A stretch of 5,639 bases of DNA from Gammaproteobacteria bacterium (GTDB lineage: Bacteria; Pseudomonadota; Gammaproteobacteria; GCA-001735895), in the NCBI GenBank assembly GCA_021767985.1, contig JAASSH010000179.1, positions 1 to 5,639 on the forward strand. The letters are read 5' to 3'. This document shows positions 1-5,541 of this stretch, piece after piece. The notes under the pieces were generated by a model that saw only the letters and a program-made list of their open reading frames with translations, made no database searches and was not told the DNA's origin. Made by a program: the position numbers and the translations under genes. Position 1 is the first letter of the stretch. Each line of letters opens with the position of its first letter.

Positions 1-453
1 GCCAATCACCTGTTACGTATCGATACTGTTACCGGCGCAGGAACCGATCTGGGTTTGATCACGGGGGCGCCGGGTAACGGGCTGGTTTCCCTTACCTCCA
101 CCCCTCCCCCGGCTCCGGCCATCGACGTCACGATCGACATCAAACCCGGGAACGCGGAAAACCCTGTCAATCCTCGCTCCGAAGGCAGAATCAAGGTCGC
201 CATCCTGACGACCGAAGTCTTCGACGCGAGCAGCGTCGATGCCAGCACGATCAGGTTTGGCCCCGGTGCGGCAGCACCGGTGACCTATCGGCTGGATGAT
301 GTTAATAACAACGGTATCTGGGATCTGGTATTGAAGTTTGATACTCGGGAGACGGCTATTGTCTGTGGCGACAACGCGGCGACTTTAACCGGTCAGGTAC
401 TCGACGGTACCCCGATCACCGGTACGGACTCCATCAAGACAAAAGGGTGCTAG
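1..453 (+). CDS. Secreted/surface protein, C-terminal part (IDIKPG-type domain), 5' end outside window
   Basis: The frame is open from base 1 to the TAG at 451-453, so about 150 residues of a longer protein are visible. Residues 1-30 (NHLLRIDTVTGAGTDLG) look like one blade of a repeat resembling surface beta-propellers such as the DUF4394 type. A Pro-rich linker (STPPPAPA) follows at about 31-40. Residues 41-150 form a compact domain that I recognise from many environmental bacterial extracellular proteins. It begins DIKPGN, continues KVAIL and IRFGPG, and carries a Ca-binding-like loop DVNNNGIWD near residue 100, then CGDNAATLTGQ and a terminal GC. The cysteines near 122 and at 150 could form a disulfide. 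No PEP-CTERM, LPXTG or membrane anchor is seen at the end, so release or surface adhesion by the upstream part is likely. The function is unknown; a structural or binding role is inferred. A terminator lies 37 bases after the stop, so this is the last gene of its transcript. Confidence 0.8.
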   Translation, partial: ANHLLRIDTVTGAGTDLGLITGAPGNGLVSLTSTPPPAPAIDVTIDIKPGNAENPVNPRSEGRIKVAILTTEVFDASSVDASTIRFGPGAAAPVTYRLDDVNNNGIWDLVLKFDTRETAIVCGDNAATLTGQVLDGTPITGTDSIKTKGC

Positions 454-490
454 AAAACAATACCTGAATACCCGGAAGTGGTCTCTGTGG

Positions 491-510
491 CGACCTTCGG
501 GTCGATTTTT
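491..510 (+). terminator. Rho-independent terminator with UUCG tetraloop
   Basis: CGACC (491-495) and GGTCG (500-504) pair perfectly around the extra-stable TTCG loop, and ATTTTT follows at once. It sits 37 bases after the stop of the surface protein gene and fits plus-strand transcription. The stem is short (5 bp), which limits certainty. There is no matching A-run on the other side, so it probably does not serve the convergent minus-strand gene. Confidence 0.6.
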
Positions 511-656
511 GCGGCCACCAATGGCGTGGCTCGGCGCGCGCCTGCTAACGTGGCGTTTGTCAGCGCGTCAGTGGCACGGGATACAGCGTATTGGCAAATT
601 CAACGATGATTATGTGCCGACCGGCTTTGGTCTGTAGAGAAGAAAACAAAGTCTGT

Positions 657-1436
657 TCAGGGCGCTGTGTTTGCTGCCGGCATTAACAATTTCCTGATTT
701 CTGCGCCAAACACGGCGGGCGACTGCGCACCGATGATCACCCGCCCGCTGAGCTTTTCGGACGATGTCTTGCCTACAATAAAACTTGGTGTGCCGGTAAG
801 GCGCTGGCTGCCGGCGATTCTGGTGTAATTATCGATACGATCAAGATGCCGTTCGCTGGCGAGGCAGTCGTTGAAGGCCCGGGTATCAAGCTTGAGCTCT
901 GCAGCATAGGCCTTTAGCTGATCCACACCCAGGTTGTTGCTGTTGCGGAAAAGACTGTCGCGCATGGCCCAGAACTTGTCCTGCTCGGCGGCACAATAGG
1001 CCGCCTGCGCTGCCTTGCGCGCATCCTTGTGAAATCCCAGCGGCAGATCGCGAACCAGCCAACGCACCTTGCCGGTGTCGATGAAATCGCGTTTGAGCAG
1101 TGGGAAGGTGTTCTGCGCAAACCGCTTGCAGTAAGGGCACTGGTAGTCGGTAAACTCAACCACGGTCACAGGCGCAGCGACATCACCCAGTATCGGACCC
1201 GGGTCTTTGATATCCAGGGTTGCCGTGGCCGGCACCCGACGTTGCTGAGCAGGCGACTGCGTCTGTTTATCAATCTTCTCCAGCAGTGTTCGCATGTCGC
1301 GCAGTTCCTTTATTATTACGTCGGCCTGTTGTTTGGTGACAGCCTCCTCCTGGACGTTAGACGACGGTGAGTTACAGGCTGATATGATTAGCAGTGGAAA
1401 ACCGAGTATGCCGAGTCTGAGCGTGTTCCTATTCAT
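657..1436 (-). CDS. DsbA-family thiol:disulfide oxidoreductase lipoprotein (thioredoxin_4 type)
   Basis: Predicted envelope lipoprotein of 259 residues with a thioredoxin fold, probably making or rearranging protein disulfides outside the cytoplasm. Residues 1-20 are a signal peptide ending in lipobox ISAC, with C21 as the lipidated Cys. Residues about 31-58 are a charged amphipathic helix (ADVIIKELRDMRTLLEKID) that could be a spacer or dimer coil. The DsbA-like domain follows: GDVAAPVTVVEFTDYQ, active site CPYC (100-103), the insert Cys C148 (YCAAEQDKFW) and C191, then the cis-Pro loop GTPSF (P217). C148 and C191 are typical of BdbD/thioredoxin_4 relatives and may form a second disulfide. 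I chose the ATG at 1436 because GGTGA lies 8 bases upstream. A GTG at 1448 would add MTLV and overlaps that site. The position after GTP-cis-Pro and the CPYC dipeptide suggest an oxidase, but oxidase and isomerase roles cannot be separated from sequence. No partner such as DsbB or DsbD is visible. Confidence 0.88.
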   Translation of the reverse strand: MNRNTLRLGILGFPLLIISACNSPSSNVQEEAVTKQQADVIIKELRDMRTLLEKIDKQTQSPAQQRRVPATATLDIKDPGPILGDVAAPVTVVEFTDYQCPYCKRFAQNTFPLLKRDFIDTGKVRWLVRDLPLGFHKDARKAAQAAYCAAEQDKFWAMRDSLFRNSNNLGVDQLKAYAAELKLDTRAFNDCLASERHLDRIDNYTRIAGSQRLTGTPSFIVGKTSSEKLSGRVIIGAQSPAVFGAEIRKLLMPAANTAP

Positions 1437-1467
1437 TACAAGTGTCACCAGTGCGTCCGAACCGCTA

Positions 1468-1473
1468 ATTGTA
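1468..1473 (-). promoter_or_regulatory. Possible -10 element for the disulfide lipoprotein gene
   Basis: On the minus strand this reads TACAAT, one base from the sigma-70 consensus TATAAT. It would start transcription near 1461, about 25 bases before the ATG at 1436. No convincing -35 box lies 16-18 bases upstream, so this is a weak call. Confidence 0.25.
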
Positions 1474-1599
1474 CAGCAGTAATGATTCAGCTAATGATCT
1501 TGGGACGAACAAATATCCGGTTTTTCAAAAGCCCCTGGGTATCGGGAGGCTGTCTTTCTCGATTTTATACAGAGTGTCCGTCACGTTTTCCGGCCCAAC

Positions 1600-2217
1600 C
1601 AGAAGAATCTGCTTTTTCAAACCCGCCCCCCTGAACGGGTGGTCTCCGTATAAACACCCAGGTGATCGTCGAAATGAAGCGACGTAACCCACGGTTTGGC
1701 TGCCCAAGAATCGCACAGCAGATCAATAAAGCCTCTCGAACCAACATCGATAAAGATATGGTGCGGCGCGTTCTCGCCGCGCATTACCGGCCGGAACACA
1801 GTGACGGCGGACCGTCATGGCAGACCTTCCTCATCCGGGATTGCTCCGAAACATCTCAGCTCTGATAACGATTCACTACTTCTGTATCACCGGTGGCATA
1901 CGAAACTGAGGATCCTTGGTGCCGAGAAGATCAAGACTGTACCGTATACACCACTATCGCATCCCTTCGTCGAACCGCTTATCGGGACTATGCGTCGCGA
2001 GTAGCTTAATCAAGTTCTCTTCTGGAATACCGGTCACTTAGTACAAAAACCGGAAGCATTCCGACAGCATTACAACACGCATCGCGTCCACACATCGCTC
2101 GAAGGTCAGGCACTATCAGAAATCTGCGGCGATACCGTGAACGATCGCGATTATCTCAAGCAACGCCGGTGGAAAGCCCATTGTCATGGACTTTTCCAAC
2201 TACCCTTAGCTGCATGA
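1600..2217 (+). pseudogene. Degenerate rve/DDE-type transposase (integrase core) remnant
   Basis: Pieces of one transposase appear in successive frames. A KPAP segment at about 1619 is in frame 2. A piece of about 60 codons from 1662 to 1841 is in frame 3, containing VEMKRRNPRFGCPRIAQQIN and VRRVLAAHYRP. From about 1836 to the TGA at 2215-2217 the match is in frame 1, with SSDND, YTPLSHPFVEPLIGTMRRE, YNTHRVHTSLEG and a C-terminus GLFQLPLAA. I recognise this as the widespread stand-alone integrase-core transposase of about 340 residues, related to the IS3/IS481 type. About 70 codons are missing at the 1836-1841 junction, including the part that normally holds the first catalytic Asp (the WSVDLF region in intact relatives). 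The second Asp (SSDND) and the Glu (FVE) remain. An in-frame TAG at 2002-2004 replaces the expected Tyr codon of RREY. At least one extra base lies just before 1662. The element cannot make active transposase. Its terminal repeats were not found. Confidence 0.88.
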
Positions 2218-2347
2218 ATAACGATTCGCCACACACAGGGTCGCACGCCTAGCATTTTGGTGCAGCGCTTTGTCAACGCTGGGCTATGCCAGCGCGCTTG
2301 ACGCACAAATAATTGATATGAGAGATAGGATTCACAAGGGAATAGCG

Positions 2348-2433
2348 TGGCGTCGGGCGGGGGACGCGAACCCCCTGTATTTTTTAGCTGCAAATCCGCG
2401 TGTTACACGCCTATCCATTTGAGCAGCATAATT
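2348..2433 (-). pseudogene. tRNA-like remnant with intact 3' end (T-arm, acceptor 3' strand, CCA)
   Basis: Read on the minus strand, the 3' end has the layout of a tRNA. There is a T-stem GGGGG/CCCCC with 7-base loop TTCGCGT (2359-2375), seven bases GCCCGAC for the acceptor, a discriminator G, and an encoded CCA (2348-2350). Farther 5', GCTCAAATGGATAG (2411-2424) looks like a D-arm. The rest does not fit. No GTCGGGC 5' acceptor strand exists, the loop position usually A58 is C, position 8 is not T, and no anticodon arm with T33 can be folded. The 35 bases between D- and T-arms are about 12 more than in a class I tRNA and include a perfect 13-base inverted repeat (2398-2410). I read this as a broken or rearranged tRNA, not a working one. 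A coincidental match is possible but unlikely for the 3' part. Confidence 0.42.
2398..2410. repeat. Perfect 13-base inverted repeat GCGTGT-T-ACACGC
   Basis: Two 6-base arms surround a single T. It lies where the anticodon arm of the tRNA-like remnant should be, next to the D-arm-like bases. Its origin is unknown; it could be a duplication scar or a protein-binding palindrome. Confidence 0.5.
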
Positions 2434-2637
2434 TCGTAAAATTTTTTATTTTTATTTCATGCAGTTACAAGGCCATATGGCGTCCCCAAGGGGAGGCCAC
2501 CTTATCCCCCAGTTACGAGTGCCTTCGGAAATCATTACAATTCCATGATATCTCAAAGAGTTATAGGCCACACTCCGATTTCTGCCCTGTTATCGCACCA
2601 CATAAAACTGGAGATATCGGCTAACAACGAGTCACAT

Positions 2638-2654
2638 GGGGGATTTGAGCCTCC
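2638..2654 (-). other. Second T-arm-like element, degenerate
   Basis: On the minus strand this reads GGAGG-CTCAAAT-CCCCC, preceded by GGTC as in many tRNA variable loops. One stem pair is mismatched (A-C), and the first loop base is C instead of T. No CCA, acceptor stem or anticodon arm can be found around it. It may be the relic of another tRNA or chance. Confidence 0.2.
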
Positions 2655-2810
2655 GACCATCTGGCGTGTAGCCCGTTTAGGCGGGTTGCAATTGTTTATT
2701 AATCAGTCACTTGTGGCGCTTGCCTATTTAATACCGCAGTTGACTTATCAATCACTTACAGTTCACTGTGCCCTCAAGTTAGCACAAATCTGGTACAGTC
2801 GATTTGCTGG

Positions 2811-3350
2811 GATGCGCTGGACCAGTCCACCGGATTCTCGATTCCGCTGTACCGGGGCGGCAAGAGTGTCTGGCGCCAGGGGCTCGATACCGCCGGAGAA
2901 ATCGACGTCGCGGCGATAGAAAGCAAACGCACGGCACTACCCGATAGATCCGTCTACCGTGCCTTCACACCGGATCACCTCCCCCGCCAGTCCGATCAGA
3001 TTGAGGTCGGCACCTCGCTGCTGGCGGTGGGCTTCCCGCTGGGCTTCCATGACACACTGCACCACATGCCCGTGGTGCGCCACGCAGTGATCGCGTCCTC
3101 GTTCGGCCTGCGCTTCAAGGGCGAAGGCTACTTTCTTACCGATGCCCGTACCCACCGGGGCACCAGCGGGGCGCCTGTCGTGATGCGCGTCTCCGACCAT
3201 GATCCGGCGCAGGACGACCTGCCATGGATGCTGCTCGGCGTCCACTCGGCACGGCTCGAGGTCGGCAAACCCGACCTGAAACTCGACGAAGCCCTGGGGT
3301 TGAACTGCGCCTGGTACGCCGACATCCTGCTGACGCTCACCGGGTGCTGA
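2811..3350 (+). pseudogene. Trypsin-like serine protease, N-terminally truncated
   Basis: From about 2811 the frame reads as the C-terminal two-thirds of a bacterial trypsin-like peptidase. FSIPLYRGGKSVWRQ is followed by the catalytic-Asp strand IDVAAIE (about 2901-2921). Next come VGFPLGFHDTLHHMPVVR and GYFLTDARTH, then the serine motif RGTSGAPVV, whose central Ser is the nucleophile. The end (LLGVHSARLEVG, GLNCAWYADIL) is complete, with TGA at 3348-3350. The N-terminal half-barrel that holds the catalytic His (usually a WHV or RHV motif) is missing. The frame stays open back to a TAA at 2700 but contains no ATG, GTG or TTG before the GTG at 3027, which lies inside the fold. No His segment was found in the other frames upstream. 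I infer a 5' deletion and loss of activity. The clean remaining frame suggests the loss is recent, or that the sequence was joined wrongly during assembly. Confidence 0.75.
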
Positions 3351-3474
3351 CGGCGAATATCGCACGGTAACGTATCTTCGTGATGATATCTTGCCTGACC
3401 CGGGATATGATTAGAAGTTGGGATCATTATTCAAGGCCCGCTTTTGTAGGGGCGACTTTCTCCGGGGTTTCGTC

Positions 3475-4572
3475 ATGACGCGTCTGCAGGGTGCAAATTC
3501 CGCCACACTGAGGCGCCTGCTTGCGCTGGCTCGCGATCTGCTGCAGGCGCCCGACCCGCAATCCGTTCTGACACTGTCTGGCCGCGCGATTCAAGAGCTC
3601 TTGTTGGCAGATGGCGCCTTGTTGCTCCTGGTCCTGGGTGAACAGGAACATGCCACGGAATTTGACCGCAACGGCGTCATGCAAACCGCGCGTGAAGGCA
3701 CCGCTCTGTATCGCCACGCCCGGCAAGCGATCGATAATCGAACACCCATCCTTCTCCCCGATGTGGCCGCCGATCCGAACTTACGCGACGGCAGTCTTTC
3801 CGCCGGTGGGACAGTGAGCTTGATCGCTTTTCCTTTTCCCCCAATCAAGCCGGTTTGCGCTCTGGCCGTCTTCTGGTATCACAGAGGGCGCCGCGATCAA
3901 CTCACCAAACCGATCTCTATCCTGCGCCATATCGGGGAACTCACAGCTGCTGCACTTGGGAATGTGGCTTACAGGCAGATGATCGAGGGTCACGTTGCGG
4001 CCCGAACCAAAGAAATCACAGATTCAGCCCGGAAACACGCAAAGGAACTCCATCGACGCGATCAGGTGGAGGAAGAACTGCACCGCATCTCGGTCACCGA
4101 CGTGATGACCGGGATGTTGAACAGGCGCGGTTTTTTCCTGAATGCCGAACGCAGCTTCAAGGTCGCGCGGCGGCAGGGGGTACCGAGCGCGCTGATCTAC
4201 GCCGACCTAGACGAGTTGAAGGCCGTGAACGATGCACTGGGCCACGACGCCGGCGATCGCCTCATTCAGAATGCCGGCCTGATTCTTCAAGCATCATTTC
4301 GGGACAGCGATGTTGTAGCCCGGCTCGGGGGAGATGAATTTGCGGCCTTCACCCTCGACGCAGAGCAGCCGGAAGTGATCCTGGCCCGGATACACTCGAA
4401 CATCGAAAGCTTTCGCCAACGCGAATCGCCGCTTTACAAGATTTCGCTCTGCATCGGCATCGTGCAATGCAATCCCTCATCCGATCTGACCTTGTCCGAT
4501 TATCTTTCACTGGCGGATAAGCAGATGTACGAGCGGAAAAAGGCGCGTAGCAAACCGGGCATCGATGACTGA
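3475..4572 (+). CDS. GAF-GGDEF diguanylate cyclase
   Basis: Predicted cytoplasmic enzyme of 365 residues that joins two GTP into the second messenger cyclic di-GMP. Residues about 12-165 resemble a GAF sensor domain, with the typical segment NRTPILLPDVAADPNLR at about 88-104. A charged coiled-coil linker (about 170-205) connects it to the GGDEF domain, which starts at TDVMTGMLNRRGF (208-220). The metal and GTP region DLDELKAVNDALGHDAGD (244-261) and the signature GGDEF (285-289) are intact. RDSD (276-279) lies five residues before the signature, as in an inhibitory I-site, so product feedback is expected. The ending ADKQMYERKK is complete. There are no membrane segments, so the signal is intracellular; its ligand is unknown. 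I chose the ATG at 3475, with GGGG 8-11 bases upstream. A TTG at 3418 would add 19 unconvincing residues. The gene stands alone: the protease remnant ends 124 bases before it. Confidence 0.9.
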   Translation: MTRLQGANSATLRRLLALARDLLQAPDPQSVLTLSGRAIQELLLADGALLLLVLGEQEHATEFDRNGVMQTAREGTALYRHARQAIDNRTPILLPDVAADPNLRDGSLSAGGTVSLIAFPFPPIKPVCALAVFWYHRGRRDQLTKPISILRHIGELTAAALGNVAYRQMIEGHVAARTKEITDSARKHAKELHRRDQVEEELHRISVTDVMTGMLNRRGFFLNAERSFKVARRQGVPSALIYADLDELKAVNDALGHDAGDRLIQNAGLILQASFRDSDVVARLGGDEFAAFTLDAEQPEVILARIHSNIESFRQRESPLYKISLCIGIVQCNPSSDLTLSDYLSLADKQMYERKKARSKPGIDD

Positions 4573-4767
4573 CGCCCGGAGTCGGCCCAGTCGCCGATCA
4601 CCCATGCGGCAATCGATAAGTCGAACGTGCAGCCGTGCGAATGCCTGATCGCCTCAACCTCTGCGGACTGGCGCATGGTCCGGGTTTCAAACACTTTCCG
4701 TTGAATGCTTGCGGGATTATGTCGTCATACCCGTATCCGACACGCTGCGTTAGCAAACCGCCTCCGC

Positions 4768-4788
4768 CTCATCAATTAATATGATGAG
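4768..4788. repeat. Inverted repeat CTCATCA-N7-TGATGAG
   Basis: Two perfect 7-base arms surround ATTAATA. It lies about 20 bases before the possible -10 of the next gene, at the place where an operator or activator site would overlap the -35 region. No known regulator consensus was recognised. Confidence 0.5.
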
Positions 4789-4791
4789 CTA

Positions 4792-4803
4792 TTTCCCGGG
4801 AAA
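4792..4803. promoter_or_regulatory. 12-base palindrome TTTCCCGGGAAA, possible operator
   Basis: A perfect uninterrupted palindrome lies 4 bases before TATAGT (4808-4813). In that position it would fall in the spacer between -35 and -10, a common place for a repressor or a MerR-type activator. The regulator cannot be named from the sequence. Confidence 0.4.
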
Positions 4804-4930
4804 GGCCTATAGTGCACATAGAACCATCGTCAGACCCTTTGCCGCCAACCGGCGCCTTTAGAAAAGGATGGGGCTTCCGTAGGGAGTAGCGCACAATGCG
4901 CAGCCATACAAGCGACAGGCGATGGGTCAC

Positions 4931-4935
4931 AGGAG
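4931..4935 (+). promoter_or_regulatory. Strong ribosome binding site AGGAG
   Basis: AGGAG lies six bases before the ATG at 4942, ideal spacing. This fixes the start of the small protein gene and rules against the internal ATG at 4981. Confidence 0.85.
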
Positions 4936-4941
4936 ATTACC

Positions 4942-5259
4942 ATGTTAACTACGTCACCTTCCCGGACAAGACCTGTCATCATGTTCGAATACTTGAATTG
5001 GCTCGCTACCGATGCGCTGCCGCGTGACCGGGCCCAGAGTCAGCGCTTACATGAACCGAAGCATCTAATTAACACCATCGACCCCATGACTGGCAACGAT
5101 ATCGAAGATGTCACGAGCCATCCATCCCTGGTGGACGGCAACCTGACCATTTATTTCGAAACAGAAGCGAGCCGCAATGAGTATCGGGATATGCAGCTTA
5201 ACCATCCCAACCTGCGCTTGCCATACCCAGCCACAGATGACGACGACCGTGGCGGTTAA
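4942..5259 (+). CDS. Small hypothetical protein with acidic tail (105 residues)
   Basis: I do not recognise a named family. The protein is 105 residues long and probably cytoplasmic: there is no signal peptide, no membrane segment and no Cys. The first 13 residues are basic and Thr/Ser/Pro-rich. An aromatic helix-like segment follows (MFEYLNWLATDALP, 14-27), then a polar middle (HEPKHLINTIDPMTGNDIED). The most ordered-looking part is about 62-100: HPSLVDGNLTIYFETEASR, then NEYRDMQLNHPNLRLPYP. The end is an acidic tail (ATDDDDRGG). This core-plus-acidic-tail pattern suggests a small binding or adaptor protein, but that is a guess. It has a textbook ribosome site and its own palindrome-rich upstream region, and it lies 369 bases after the diguanylate cyclase, so it is probably transcribed alone. 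Codon use fits the neighbouring intact genes, which supports real coding. A link to cyclic di-GMP signalling would be inferred from neighbourhood only. Confidence 0.72.
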   Translation: MLTTSPSRTRPVIMFEYLNWLATDALPRDRAQSQRLHEPKHLINTIDPMTGNDIEDVTSHPSLVDGNLTIYFETEASRNEYRDMQLNHPNLRLPYPATDDDDRGG

Positions 5260-5298
5260 AACCTTCAGGTCGTAGCCTTGCAATGACACCTGCCTACA

Positions 5299-5324
5299 CG
5301 GGTTGACAAAATTCCGCCAACCCG
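5299..5324. repeat. Inverted repeat CGGGTTG-N12-CAACCCG
   Basis: Perfect 7-base arms surround a 12-base spacer, 40 bases after the stop of the small protein gene. It could be a stem stabilising the 3' end of that transcript or a protein site. No T-run follows, so it is not a standard terminator. Confidence 0.4.
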
Positions 5325-5497
5325 CACCGGACAACTGATTTTCTGCCGTGCAGGGCTCGCGCCTGTAAAAGCAGATCGCGCGCAAGAATGCGATCCGGCG
5401 TGCGTGAGCAGCGCGCCCGAAAATCGGTGCCGCAACTGGAACGCAAAGCGGCTACTCGCGAAAATCCGGTCGGACCACCGTTTGAACTGATAAAGGC

Positions 5498-5510
5498 GAC
5501 AATTTTTGTC
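5498..5510. repeat. Inverted repeat GACAA-TTT-TTGTC upstream of the last ORF
   Basis: A perfect 13-base symmetric element lies 31 bases before the ATG at 5542. Its position suits an operator or a promoter-proximal site for that gene. No regulator could be assigned. Confidence 0.35.
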
Positions 5511-5541
5511 TGGCATACAACCTCTGATTCCTGATGAAACC

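Larger units (their letters stand above)
2218..2810. other. Gene-free stretch between transposase remnant and protease remnant
   Basis: No ORF here looks like a protein gene; the short open frames translate into low-complexity or tRNA-antisense-like peptides. What can be seen: a 6-bp hairpin CGCTGG/CCAGCG at 2277-2294, a tRNA-like 3' end on the minus strand (2348-2433), an AT-rich run at about 2430-2460, a second T-arm-like element (2638-2654), and a short CCCG/CGGG stem-loop at about 2672-2685. The stretch probably consists of debris left by insertion and deletion events. Confidence 0.5.
4573..4941. promoter_or_regulatory. Intergenic and leader region upstream of the 105-residue protein gene
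   Basis: No protein gene is convincing here. A stem TCGGC/GCCGA with a 6-base loop follows the cyclase stop but lacks a T-run, so termination is uncertain. Farther on lie a 7-bp inverted repeat (4768-4788), the palindrome TTTCCCGGGAAA (4792-4803), and a possible -10 TATAGT (4808-4813) without a good -35. Three short hairpins follow in the presumed leader: GCCG/CGGC (4841-4853), CCTTT/AAAGG (4855-4867) and GCGCA/TGCGC (4889-4901). The conserved cores of the known cyclic di-GMP riboswitches are not present. Confidence 0.4.
5260..5541. other. Gene-free stretch before the last ORF
   Basis: No convincing ORF is present on either strand. Two inverted repeats stand out: CGGGTTG-N12-CAACCCG (5299-5324) and GACAA-TTT-TTGTC (5498-5510). 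TTGACA occurs at 5303-5308, but no -10 follows at 16-18 bases, so it is not called a promoter. No T-run terminator was found for the small protein gene, although CAGGT and ACCTG at about 5267-5291 could form a weak stem. Confidence 0.4.

Noticed and set aside
521..640. Plus-strand frame ending in GKFNDDYVPTGFGL before a TAG
   Set aside because: The ending looks somewhat protein-like and could be the tail of a broken gene, but no family was recognised, there is no ribosome site and nothing readable lies upstream.
3128..3427. Minus-strand ORF opposite the protease remnant
   Set aside because: Shadow of the plus-strand coding frame in GC-rich DNA; its composition is not protein-like.
3855..4337. 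160-codon plus-strand ORF inside the cyclase gene
   Set aside because: Overlaps the well-supported GAF-GGDEF frame; rich in Arg, Gly and Thr as expected of an out-of-frame shadow.
4500..4694. 64-residue minus-strand ORF beginning near the cyclase 3' end
   Set aside because: Its first 40 residues look mildly protein-like, but it runs antisense into the cyclase coding sequence, has a weak GTG start and no clear ribosome site.
4820..4941. Cyclic di-GMP riboswitch (GEMM) upstream of the small gene
   Set aside because: The location is attractive beside a diguanylate cyclase, but the conserved GGCAAA and CAAAGCC-type core blocks are not present.
5303..5331. Sigma-70 promoter based on TTGACA
   Set aside because: The -35 match is perfect, but no TATAAT-like hexamer follows at 16-18 bases, and the box lies within an inverted repeat.
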